A stretch of DNA of 64,000 nt from positions 5,544,501-5,608,500 of the forward strand of contig JAZHRO010000012.1 in assembly GCA_037157565.1 (NCBI GenBank). The letters run 5' to 3'. Positions 22,688 to 33,534 of this stretch are shown piece after piece. Each line of letters begins with the position of its first letter. The first letter of the stretch is position 1. The notes beneath the pieces are model-generated. The model had not been told where the DNA came from and did no database searches. It saw only the letters and a list, made by a program, of their open reading frames with translations. Source of the stretch: Thalassia testudinum (lineage: Eukaryota; Streptophyta; Magnoliopsida; Alismatales; Hydrocharitaceae). A program made the position numbers and the translations under genes.

Positions 22688-25384
22688 TGTAACGACCCGG
22701 TTCCCGAGTCCCTACGAGACACGAGAACCGGACCGACTCGACTAATCCCAAGACCTAGTCGTCCAACGAGGAAGTAACCAAAAGACAGTAAAATAAACCA
22801 CATTCAGCATGAATATAACTAACAGTAAGAAAGTACAGCAGTAAGGAAAGAAACTACTACAGTAGGTACCACCACAACAGTAAAACAACATTTATCATAT
22901 AACAAGAACTGCAGGTAAAGAAGGTACAGCGGAAACAAAAACTACTCACTAGAACAGAAACAAAAGAGGTACAAAAGACTGTGGTAACTCTAGTGGACCC
23001 TACTCGGCCCAGCGTCCTCTGCAGCCGCCGACCCTGGCAGCTCAACACCTGGTCCTGAAAAAGGTAACGAGTGTAACACGTCAGCAAAACGCTGAGTAGA
23101 GTGGCAAACTAACTAAAGGCAACAGTAGAGTGTACAGTAGCTGTTATGTTCTATTACTTCCTTTATTCACATCTTTCAATTTTTCTCACTATTTCATTTA
23201 TTTCTCAGATCCTTTACTTGATCTCGAATGTCCTCGTGGGAACGATCTTGATTGCAGTCTCTTCCAAAAGTAGAAGTAGCACGTGGTGCTCTCCTGGCCG
23301 GGAGAGTCCCCCGTGGTGATCCTACCCTCAGTCAACCACCCCAAGGTCACTGACAGACGTAACGGTGACTACGGCACGCGCGATAAACGCACAAGTAGCT
23401 AGCCCGCACTGGCACGCGGTCAGTCGTTTCCGTTAATGGGTGCGCCCAAAGCACAGCACGGAACCAGGGCAGAGCCCTCTCAGTAACAGGGGTCCAACCC
23501 CTCCACAGTAACCAAACCGGGGCCTTGTCCCTCCACAGTCCGCGCACCCTCGCCTGACTACCCTGGTTTGCCCTAGTGGGCCTAACAAGTCGGTGAAGGA
23601 GGCTAGCAGAACCCCGGGGCCCGTGGGGTAGCTAGTACACTCCTAACACTAGTATCTCTCCTCGGTACTACGTACACGAGGGCCAACAAGTCGGTACAGA
23701 GCGGCCAATCCTAACCCCGGGTCCCTGGGGCGGTTGGCCCCACTCTGCACTAAACAGGTACAGGTACTTCCCTTGGTACTGCGTACCCAAGAGACAGTAC
23801 AAATTACATCTCAGTTCCATTCCTTTTTCTTTCCAGGAGTTCCACTCCTAATTCCCCGTAGGGTTCTAGCTCTTTATCTCAGAACATCATATGTTTCACT
23901 TTCCAGTTTCACGTTCTCACAATCCATGATCTCAATCATGTTTCTTTATTCATAACAGGCAGCTGTTAATTCAATTTACAGGCAGCTTTATATTCCTTTC
24001 CATTTTTCCAGGACTGCAGTATTATACATTCCACTAGTTTTTCCATCCTACGGTTCATGCCACATCCTAGGATCTAGCATACAACTAGTTTTCCAGCCCT
24101 AGGATTCATGCATCACCTAGGAGCTATCATTCCATACATTTCTCATTCCTAGGATTCATGCAATGTCCTAGATTCTAGTTATGGTTCCATACTTTAACAG
24201 ATTTTAATAATAAACTTAAGCCACTCTACCAGGTACAACGGGAGTAATGGGGGCGTGATCGGGAATCCCGCGCGCCTCCGCGACTCCCAAGACTGCAACT
24301 GAACGAGGTCCTATCACAAGGATCAAACACAAGGAGTGTCTCAAAACAGTGTATAGCTACTGTAGACGGGTAGAGGAATTAATTCTGAAAAGAACGCAAC
24401 TCGAATCGCGGAAAACGGAGCCCAAACGGGCCCTAAACGGGTCGAAAAAGACGATACTGTGCAAAATCAGACGTCTGTAACTTCTTCCAGACGTCTTAAA
24501 TAGTGGATCAGAGAATTACCTGTTCAGTGTGGTTTCCTAGACGTCCAGAAGTCTGCGGGGACGTCTGTCCTAGATCCCAGACGTCCGATGGTCACCCCGG
24601 ACGTCTGGAGGTCACTCCCGTCGTCTGGTACAACTTCCAGACGTCTGATTCGCAAAGGATGGCGAATCAGCGATCCTGCGCACAGCCAAATCCCTCCCTT
24701 AGTACGGTCGGTCGACAGGAAGGAAGAAGAAAGCGGAATACACACCTTTCAGACGTCGGTATGAGCTACCAGACGTCGTCCTCGCCGTCTGCCTATCAAC
24801 CCAGACGTCTGATTCTGGAAATTTTTCCAGAATCAGGGCGCGACCCGGACTCTGCTCGCGACGCCGCCCGCGTCGCACCTCACGCTCCTGCTGCTCAGAC
24901 TGCAGCAGGTCCCTCTCCGCGTCGTTCCGCGCCCCCTGCGCCCTCCGCCGGCCGGCCAAGCCGCTCCGGCGAGCTCGCCCTCACAGCAGAGCTCCGCCCT
25001 CGCACGCCGCGCCTCCTCCGCGCTCACTGCGGCCACCGCTGCAACCCTCGCGCTCGCTCGCTCTCGTGCACAGGAAGGAGAAGGAGAAGGAGACGGTGGA
25101 GACGGGAGGGGAGGCGCGGCCCTTTTAAGGCCGCGCAGAGAGGAGAGAGAGAAGGCGCAGCAGGCGTCTGCAGCCGCAGAAGAAAAGAGGGAATAACGAA
25201 TATGTGGTCTACGCGCGCAGGCGCGCAGACGACTCGCGGGTGTGGACGATAACGGTTTTTCAGACGTCTGTAAACCATCCCAGACGTCTGGCAAGACGTC
25301 TGGATGTGATCCCAGACGTCTGTTCAGACGTCTGGGCCACCTCCCAGACGTCTTAAAATACGTCCGGGGCACGCGTTCGTAACA
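22688..25384 (-). mobile_element. Solo LTR, chromovirus family B, in copia 3' region
   Basis: TGTAACGACCCGG...GTTCGTAACA, 2697 bp, with a perfect duplication GGCCT (22683-22687 and 25385-25389). It carries the most regular motif arrays: 24539, 24559, 24579, 24599, 24619, 24639 (exact 20-bp ladder); 24751/24771/24783/24803; and 25262/25282/25294/25314/25326/25346 (alternating 20 and 12). A weak minus-strand TATA (TTAAAAGG) lies at 25121-25130. Confidence 0.93.
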
Positions 25385-25389
25385 GGCCT

Positions 25390-25739
25390 TGACCTCATAC
25401 TTGAATATTTTGGGAACAATAGTTAGTCTATGCTTAGGGCGCCTACATTCCTTTCCTAGTTAATTTACTTTAATGCTTTGTCATTTTCTTATTCAGCATA
25501 CAGTTTTATTAATGCTCTCCACTTTATAAATGTCACACTTGTAGTTTAAGTTTCAACCCCCTTTCAGAACCCTTCATGATGATATTCAAAAAGGGGGAGA
25601 AGAACATAGGTAAGAACTTAGGGAATAACATAAAAATGAAAAAACTTCTCAAAATAGGTATAGACTACTAAGTACAACTTTCAGGGGGAGAAAATAAAAA
25701 CCTACAGGTATATTTTGAAAATCATCAAAAGGGAGAGAT
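25390..25739 (+). other. copia 3' untranslated region with three polypurine-tract-like runs
   Basis: AAAAAGGGGGAGAAG near 25589, TCAGGGGGAGAAAATAAAAA at 25681 and AAAAGGGAGAGA at 25727-25738, the last directly abutting the 3' LTR and thus the plus-strand primer. Repeated PPT-like tracts here are typical of SIRE/Maximus elements. Confidence 0.75.
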
Positions 25740-27349
25740 TGTTAGTTCAACCTCTCATATATAATATTTTGATGATTTTAAAAAACGAAGAAAAAGAAAT
25801 AAAATATAAGTGTAGCATATTTTTCTCTGTAATAACATAATTGCAGGTTTCATGGAGTTTTCCAAGACGGAATATTAAAAGCGTGAAGACTAAGTAGCAT
25901 AAGTATTATCATAGGTCATAGGATTTTTATGTAAACTTTCAAAGGTTGTAATCTTCATTTTAGCTGAGTCTAGAGATGTTGTAAAGAGCCCCCAAACATA
26001 ACTTATAAATAGCTAACTTAGGCTCTCAACACTTAGGATAAATTAGAAACAAAAACTTAACACTAAGACTCAAATCAGACGTCCATAACAACTGTCAGAT
26101 GTCTGATTTTCAACTTTAAGACGTCTGACAAGTGCTTCAGACGTCTAATTACCTATAGCTCTGCCTTTATTTTCTGACTTCATAAACATCAGTCGAAGCA
26201 ATCTTCTATTAGACGTCCATAGCATCATCTAGACGTCTAATACTTTACCTGGACGTCCTCAAAACAACCGTTAGACTCAAGCACCCATCTTCCTTCTATA
26301 TATAACGGGCAAAATACATTTTCAAACATCTAGACATGCCTCCAAACGTCTACCTTTGGACTGTTGCTCATTTATTTCTGTGCGTACCTCATTACGAACC
26401 AAAGATCTTCTATCAGATATCCTAGGCAAGTCCTTTTTAGGTTTCCAGATGTCTAGGGAATCCCACAGACGTCCATACAGATGTCTGTTCCTTCAGATCT
26501 AGAACCCTATTTGGATCTGGTCAAAACAGGAATGAATCCACACATAATTAGACTTATGTGAAAATATCAGACGTCCTTGTTTCGATCCAATAAAACCAGT
26601 ACAGCTTGGCTAATAGTATTAGACGACTATAATTGTAATTAGACATCTTATAAGATGTCTGACTCTAAAATCAGACGTCTGATATTGCTGTCAGACTCAT
26701 CATTACCCTGATTTGTGGTGGATTTCGTCCCAATCTCTTGGGATTTGCCTCCAACGGCTAGGAGATCTCTCCCAAGTGTTCTTGAAGGTTCCAAACTTGC
26801 CTATAAATAGACTATAATCTCTCATAGGTAAGACACACCTCTTGAGATTCAATTCCCTTAGAAAATTCACTTGCTCACTATTTTTAGCCTCCTCTTGCTT
26901 TTGTGCTGTGCCAACACTCTGATTAAAGGGCAAACCCACACTCCCGGTTCACTTCATTATGTAAATTCTCAGGGAGTTCTCTTTATGCCTAATAGATAAG
27001 GAAGTAATCAAATTATTGGGGTGCTCTATAGGTGCTGTCTAATTCTTATTTTTGTACTTTGGATATCCGGCTTGTCGGGTCCCCGTCTCTTCATTGTGAA
27101 GGGAGAAACCTTCATTTAGGGATCGTAGGTGGGATTTGTAATTAAGGTACACTATCCTCGTTTAAGTAGTGTGGTTAGTGGATTGATCACTTTGTAATCG
27201 AAAATCCTAAGTCAAGGGATTGGCTTAGGTGGTGGTTTTCACCCATCTTGGGTTTCCACCTAAAAATCTGGTACCTCTTTTTGTGATCGAATTTTTTGTA
27301 TTACAATATTTAATAAATTCAGTATTCACCCCCCTCTAGTGCAATTTCA
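25740..27349 (+). repeat. copia 3' LTR
   Basis: TGTTAGTTCAACC...GTGCAATTTCA, 1610 bp, complete. Phased motifs: 26077/26097/26119/26139; 26211/26231/26251; 26324/26344; 26447/26467/26479; and 26621/26641/26653/26673/26693. TATAAATA lies at 26802. Relative to the 5' LTR it lacks 23 bp between two AGAC motifs near 26553. Confidence 0.88.
26802..26809 (+). promoter_or_regulatory. TATA box of copia 3' LTR
   Basis: TATAAATA, identical in context to 4457, 109 bp after the start of the last motif of the array (26693). Confidence 0.65.
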
Positions 27350-28634
27350 CTTTATGTCTAATTGGATAATGCATTTCCAGACCAGCAAAAGTGGTGATAT
27401 TACCTTGTGCCAACTTGCTAAGTGAAGATTCGAAGATTCATATGTTAGTGTTTGAATGCATCTTTTTTATTTAGTAGCAGCTTGCACATAGCTACAAAGG
27501 GAAGCAAGGAAAATTGGAGACAGGTGGTAGATGGAAAAGTGATTTGAGAATGCAACTTTTGTTGTAGATTCTAATTTCAGTTGCATATTTCAAGTACAGT
27601 AGTTGGAGAAGACTTTAGGATCATATCATGTGGGTGTTATGCATCTCTATAGAGCTTTCTTTATAAATTCACTTCATTTTAGGCACCATAGACAACATTT
27701 AGGATATCTATAAAGTAGAAGTGTCACCTGTACTCAAAGACACCTTCTTCGTGTATATATATATAGAGAGAGAGGGAAAGAGAAGAATGCATGAACATAA
27801 GATGGTGGTGCCTCCTGTTAAAGGTGCAATCCTTTTTTCCAAGAAAGTTTTATTCATTATTTTCACACGTCTAACATCCAAGCCATCTTTGGAAGAGATG
27901 ACAAACTCATCCCAAACCAACAAGTACTCATCCCTTGTAGAGCCACCTATTCCTCTATAAGAATCCCTTGCTCAAAAAATCAACTAGGAGCCAAACAAAC
28001 TATGTAAAAAATTTGAAATACTGAAATGGTTGAATAAAGAAGCATGAGCTTTCCTTCTTTGGACAAAACCCTGCCTTCCACTTACTAAGATTTTTGTCCA
28101 TCTTGCTAGCGATCAAGGAAAATTATGTCTACCATTGGAATTGAAGAATAGAAATAGGATAAAATACTTTGCTTGAAGAGTAAGAAGTAGAAGAGTAAGA
28201 TGGAATCCTTAGATTTTTTGCTATTGGGAACTCTTGTAAATTTAGTTATGATTGGTTCTTACTTGAATTGCTTTTTGAAATCCCTACTGTTGTTATTGCT
28301 TAATTTTGCAGTTTGACTTTTTGTTCGATTGATTGGCCTCTTTGGATTTTTGAATCGGAAGACCTTACTGAAGAGCTTTAAGTATGCAATGTGTGCATAT
28401 CCAATTTTAATATGCACACAAAAGGGAAGTTCCATGCCTTATATTTCTATTTCAACATTCAATTACTAGAAGATTTAAAATTGAAGTAGTATCTTAGAAT
28501 TGTTGGTGCTGAAATTGATTCAATTTTTAGTCGGCTCTTTTATTGGTTGGGTTGGCTTCTCCATGATGAGGAATTTGATAAATTTCTTGAAGTTTAGGAA
28601 GTGTGCATATCTGTTTTGGACGTGCACAGGAAAG
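27350..28634 (+). other. CACTA interior, no recognised coding sequence
   Basis: AT-rich. There is a short (AT)n(GA)n microsatellite at about 27760 and a perfect 10-bp inverted repeat GTGTGCATAT/ATATGCACAC with a 9-base loop near 28393-28421. Small open frames such as 27721-27960 show no family resemblance. Confidence 0.5.
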
Positions 28635-28639
28635 ATGAG

Positions 28640-29721
28640 TGATAACACCACGCAAGGGGGTAGTAATTAGGTTGAATATGGCCCATCTTTAGAATAAAAG
28701 GCACAACATAAAGTAGAATAGGAGCATTACATGCATCAAGTACCAAGATTGCTTATAAACTGTATTAATGGCCATTTGTGTAAAGCATTTGTCAAAGCAG
28801 GCCTCAGATGAGCAATCGGACCGCACGGATGGATTCAGGACGACGAACGGAGTCTAACAGACTCAAGATCGGCCAAATCCGACATCCGGAGCTCCCACAA
28901 TGGGCCCAAGAAATCCTGACCGTTGATCTGGAGATCAACGGCCTAGAACGTGCGCACGCGCGCCCGAAGCGCGATCCTAGCGCAGGCGCGGGAGGATCTC
29001 AGCCGTCCGATCATCAATCGGACGGCTCTCGTTCGACATCCACGGATCGCGCCTGAAGAGAGAGAGGGGCGGGCGGCTGACCGGCGGCAGAAGGCCTTCA
29101 CCGACGTATCTGGAAGCGGTTTTAGCGACGTTCTGGATGTCGCTAAAGCACATTCTTCTTTTAGGAAGCCCTTAACTCTATTTAAACCCCCTTCTACCAC
29201 CATTCAAGGCATCCTCTCCCACTTGCAACTACTCCACTCCTCTCCTAGCTAGTCTTAGGCACTCTTGTAATCGCCGGAGACGACGAGCCGCCGACGGAGC
29301 CTCCTCCACCGCCGTGGCTGCCTCGTCGCTCTCCACTCTCTCTCTACCTCTCTCTCTCTCTCTTTTAAGCTTTCATTTACTTTTGTTGAAGCATGTATTT
29401 AATATTGTAAACCATGAACTATGAATGCATGTTTAATGAAATTATTTTCCATTTAGTTGCCATTTTAATTTCTATTTAAAGTGCATGATCAAAACCAAGA
29501 GCTTTCTAACCCTAAACTCTCTCTATCTCTCACTTTTCAAAACCGTCTCTTTCGCAAGCAAAACTCCGCCTTTTTCGTGACAACAAGTGGTAAACAAAAT
29601 CCAATTTCCACGCCTCCCTGAGATCGACACTCGGACTCACCTCCGTTTACTTCTTTTAAAACCGACGTATCAAGTGCAACTATAACGACACCTCTTAACA
29701 CACACGCACGAAGGCACGTCA
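28640..29721 (+). mobile_element. Solo LTR of the Athila-like host family, inside the CACTA element
   Basis: TGATAACACC...GGCACGTCA, 1082 bp, with a perfect duplication ATGAG (28635-28639 and 29722-29726). It aligns with the 5' LTR at 37406-38992, for example in CCTCAGATGAGCAATC and ATGGCCAT. It has TATTTAAA near 29177, the TTTAGCGACGT/ATGTCGCTAAA hairpin at 29121-29147, the U5 box CCTCCCTGAGATCGACACTC near 29611, and a partial antisense tRNA-Asp match at 29681-29689. Confidence 0.9.
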
Positions 29722-29726
29722 ATGAG

Positions 29727-31095
29727 TCTTCTCATTATTATGATTGGAAGTTCCTTGTTGATTTGGGATCTCTGGATTTCAATGATTTGGCATGATTTGT
29801 TGTTGATTAGCTCTTGATTTGAAAAGAGTGATTTTATTAATTGAGTTTATTTGGGAATTGGAGAAACAACTTGAAGAAAAGGAAGTGAGCATATCTAATT
29901 TGGATATGCATACTCAAGATTTCAGCTATGGTGGCTGTCCTTTTATTGTTGATGGGATAGATTTCTTATTCTTTCAAGGTTGGAGATTGAGAAGTGATTG
30001 GATCTGGAGCTTATCTGCTCAAACTTAGATGAAGATGGATTGAATAGCTTTAATCTTTCGAAGGGAACATGTTCACAATGGATACGTGTCCAAAAGTTTG
30101 GACAAAATTACTTTTAAGTTTGCTATTGCCCTGAATTATTGTAGCTGTTGAAAGCCACCACAACACCTTTTGGTGGGCAGAAAATGTTTATAAGGGAGCT
30201 TCTTTGCTTGTTACGTGGCTTCCCTTGTTCCATTTCTACTTTTTTTAGTGGTTGGGGCTCTCAAAATCTAGAGTTTTTTTTTTCTTTTTAAAGAATCAAA
30301 GGGTTCTTACTTTCATTTCCTCACATTTTTGTTTTTGTTGTTTTTCTTTTGTCTTTTTATTTGTGATTTGCTCTTTGGTTTGCTGCAACTAATTTGTTTA
30401 GAGTGGGAAAAAATTGAATAGGGAAAATGCTAAACTAAATGGAGGTTTAAACATCTCAAACTCCAATGGATGAGCATTGACGATCAAATCATGAACATCA
30501 AAACTAGTAGGGGTTGATTTTTGTTTGAGATCGTTTACTTATAGTTGCCAAAAGGTGTGATCTTTGCGAATTGGCATGTGTAGCTATTTTGTAGGTGGTG
30601 GTACAATGAATCTAAATGCTACATTTACCACAAATGGTGGAGGTGGTGATGTGGCTTTGCCTCTAGTCAAGGAAAAAAAGGAAGAGTAACCATAATAGAA
30701 GGCTTAGCTTGTTTGATTAGAGGTGGCCTTAGGTGTTGCTCGTATTTGCATTTTGTACTTTGCAGTTTGTCATTTAAGTTCCCTGTTTAATTTTGTAGCT
30801 ACAATTTTCTTTCGGTTACTTGTTGTGATTTGCTAATCATTTTGTGTTTAGAAGATATCTACAAGTTTGCTAGTGGAAGAAGATGTCACTTGATAGTTTG
30901 AAGCCTAAATGTTTATTTTTCTATTAAACTGCATTTTGTCTTTAAGGGTCAAAGAAGCTTGTTTCTGATTATATGCCTCTAGCAATAGTTGGTATTATCT
31001 TTCTATATATAAAAAATGGAATGCATGGTACTTTAAAGGTATTTCTTTTGAACACCTAGATAACATTCCTACTTTAGACCTATGTTATAAAAAAG
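29727..31095 (+). other. CACTA interior, unassigned
   Basis: Intron-like T-rich sequence. A Gly-rich open stretch near 30595-30690 (GGGTMNLNATFTTNGGGGD in one frame) could be another captured fragment, but I do not recognise it. Confidence 0.4.
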
Positions 31096-31222
31096 AGGCA
31101 TCCCTTATTGAAGCCATTCAGTTGTTTAATGATGCTTATACCATTCATGAAGATGATGGACAAGAGCAAATGGCTTTTGATATGTACCGTGATGCAACAA
31201 GTGTCTATGTCAAACTTGAGAA
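31096..31222 (+). pseudogene. Captured exon resembling gamma-SNAP (vesicle fusion adaptor)
   Basis: One exon-like block reads EAIQLFNDAYTIHEDDGQEQ then MAFDMYRDATSVYVKLEK and ends in a good splice donor (AA|GTAAG at 31223). The wording matches my recollection of the TPR-like helices of plant gamma-SNAP, which helps NSF disassemble SNARE complexes. The acceptor side (AG at 31094-31097) is less certain. Only this exon is present, in the same orientation as the other captured fragments. Confidence 0.55.
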
Positions 31223-32628
31223 GTAAGAAGAATTTTCTTGATTATTTTCTGGATAATTTTCGTGTAGTGAAAAGACATCATATTGTTTGATGTTCTAACA
31301 CGTGCTCTGCATTTTTTCGTATGTGGCCAAACTTTCAGTAAGTTATAAGGTTTATGTTATTTTCCCAACATATCTACCATGCAAAAGTTTTGGAGGCTTT
31401 GTGAACTTTATCTCAACAAATCAGGTAATTTTTATAGACATATCAAAATTGCTTGAATGAAAAATTCTTCCATATTGGCAGTTAAATTTACTAACATTTT
31501 ATAGACATTTCAATTGCAATAAAGACATTTTACATATTCAATCATTACATCTTAAACTGCAATGAAAAATTCTTCATCGCCTTAAATTATTGTCTTATTG
31601 GTATGTTGTTTGAACATTGCTATATATTTTAACTGAAATTATATTTAGCCTAAGGAATTTATTGCTATATATTTTAATTGGAATTATATTTAGCCTAAGG
31701 AATTTACATTAGAGTTGCTTAATAAGTTTTGAAATCCTACTCAAGGTACATGCTGGCACGTTGCAATTTAAACTTAAAAGCATTTACTTTTAAGTTTTGA
31801 AATCCTAATTAAGGTACATGCTTTTAAGTTACATTTTGGAGGATGATTCCTTGGTTATCTGGCCAGTGCCTTATATTGTTTATTGGATGGAAAATGACAA
31901 CCCTCAATATCCTCTTGCAAGTTATGTGTCACATTTTGCTCAATTGTAGCATTTAGAGTTATCTCCAATCGATACGTATGCATTAATCTTGGCAGTTAAA
32001 CTCAGAAATGAAGAGGATAAAAGTATTGTATTTTTGGCAACTACAAGTCTTTGATATTAGTTTAAAAGCCAAAAGAACTCTTTTATTATTTTCTTTAATT
32101 CGCAATCATGTTTTCTTGTAATCTGCCTTTTCCTATTATAGATTAATTTTCTATAGTGATATTGTTGTTAGGTTAAGTTTACCTTTATGTTGAAGCATAA
32201 ATGCACCTTTGGATAGTTTTTGCCGAGAATTTTAAGTGCATTTGCATGAGAGAAGAAGGATCCTTGTTTGGATCATAAGAGAACTCTGTTCATAAGTATA
32301 ACTATAATATTTCTCAAGCCCTCTGTGTTCACATGATAAAATTTATGAAGTCACACAAGATTCCTTTTGAAATAAGTGAACTTTTTCCTCGAGCTCTAAA
32401 ATTCTAATCTCTGGTTATTCTAGTCAATCGAGATTCTTCAATTTAAGCTCCTATTAGCTATCAAAAGGAACTTTTAACATATTAGAATGTGGAACCTATG
32501 AAGTCCTTATTTGACATTGAGATGAGTTATTTATTTTTGCCTATTTGGTTGTAAATTCTTTGTGTTGTTTTCTAGCTTCATGTACATTTTTACATCTTTC
32601 CACTTTTAACTTATATCTCTTCTTTTAG
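31223..32628 (+). other. CACTA interior, intron-like
   Basis: A/T-rich, with no clear exon. An open segment at about 31840-31930 (SLVIWPVPYIVYWMENDNPQ) looks protein-like but is not recognised. Two near-identical ~45-bp repeats (TTGCTATATATTTTAA...AGCCTAAGGAATTTA) occur near 31617 and 31662. Confidence 0.4.
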
Positions 32629-33016
32629 GGACAAATGCTAACCTTAGTGGAATATTTTCTCCTCCCAACACCTGTTTGGTACTGGTTTTTCTTGAACAAA
32701 GAATATGGAAGCTTCTTTTCATCACTGACCACTGGCCTGGGCTTCAAGTTGACTTCAATTGTTGAGAAGGTATGCTTCAAGTCCAATTATGATAGCCCAT
32801 CTTTGCCTTGGCAATCCACAGGGAAAGATATGGGTTGCTTGTTTTACCTTATTGGTTGATTCCCTTTGAACAACCACTCATGTCTTATGAAGAGAAGCTA
32901 AATAGTGGCTCATTTATTTATTTGTAATGTCTATCAAGTCATTTGTTGCATCATTAAAGGCATTGTCACGTAAAGAAGTGCATTATGGTTCCTATGCAAC
33001 TTCAGAGCACGTAATC
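32629..33016 (+). pseudogene. Captured RNFT1-like RING/transmembrane E3 ligase fragment, two exons
   Basis: Exon 1 (32629-32769) is bounded by TTTTAG and by AAG|GTATGC. It reads [20 protein letters not shown]...[15 protein letters not shown]...KLTSIVEKV. Exon 2 (about 32939-33016) continues [20 protein letters not shown]. Both match the membrane part of plant RNFT1-type RING ligases as I remember them, with small internal deletions in exon 1; the RING domain itself is absent. The two exons are in order with the intron retained, which means capture at the DNA level. Confidence 0.75.
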
Positions 33017-33434
33017 ATAGAATATTGATGTTATTAATTTAAATTGGATTTCTGTGTAGATTTGTATTTAGTCGAAGAAATAACTCTAACTCTAAGTAGG
33101 AAAATCCAATATTTCAAGAATTTCAAAAGATTGGCTGCTGCTACTATTTGCACTTCTATTCCTTTATTTAGTTGCTGCACCTGTGTGGATTACATGTGTA
33201 GAAGTTAATTTTCTTGATGCTTTAGAACTAAACTTGAAAAAAAATAAGAATGTACCCTTTCAAAAAAGAGAACAAAAGAAAATGTGAAGTCTAGCTTTAG
33301 TTTCTAGAGTTCAGTACTCAGATGGATCTTATTTCAGATAACTACAATATGTATGTCCTTATTGTGCCCTTTCATCACGGTCATTCTTATCATCCATGTG
33401 TTTTAGTGATAGTTCTTTTTTTTTGCTGTTCTAG
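33017..33434 (+). other. CACTA interior, intron-like
   Basis: A/T-rich, with no coding signal; ends in a pyrimidine-rich acceptor tract ahead of the CHD3-like exon. Confidence 0.4.
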
Positions 33435-33534
33435 TTTGCAAGTTTTGAGAAATTTCAGGAGGAGTTCAAGGATATCAACCAAGAGGAAAAGATTGCTAGG
33501 CTTCATAAAATGTTGACCCCACACCTTCTCAGGA
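33435..33534 (+). pseudogene. Captured exon of a CHD3/PICKLE-type chromatin remodeller
   Basis: Acceptor TTCTAG at 33429-33434, donor A|GTATGT at 33535. The exon reads FEKFQEEFKDINQEEKIARL then HKMLTPHLLR, the conserved linker between the two helicase lobes of PICKLE-like SNF2 ATPases. The full protein is well over 1000 residues, so this is a small shard with no ATPase motif. Confidence 0.8.

Larger units (their letters stand above)
4135..27349 (+). mobile_element. SIRE/Maximus-like Ty1/copia retrotransposon, old and disrupted
   Basis: In order: a truncated 5' LTR (4135-7636, split by a solo LTR), PBS TGGTATCAGAGC at 7639, gag from 7692, pol 11924-14887 in copia order (protease, integrase, RT, RNase H), a third ORF in the env position at 21530, repeated G-rich PPT-like tracts, and a 3' LTR at 25740-27349. 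Long LTRs, a third ORF and several GGGGGAG tracts are SIRE/Maximus traits. The first ~750 bp of the 5' LTR are missing at the junction with CACTA sequence, so no target duplication can be shown. All ORFs contain stops. Confidence 0.85.

Noticed and set aside
24503..25252. 249-codon Arg/Ser/Pro-rich frame
   Set aside because: It runs through the phased motif array and GC-rich leader of a solo LTR on the antisense strand, with no protein-family resemblance.
24469..25353. CRISPR-like array (short repeats with variable spacers)
   Set aside because: The repeat is only 8 bp, palindromic and inside plant LTRs, with 12- and 20-bp registers and no cas genes.
27760..27775. (AT)n(GA)n, CT and GAA microsatellites here and near 18850, 19800, 29335, 35820 and 38790
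   Set aside because: Ordinary simple repeats with no further structure.
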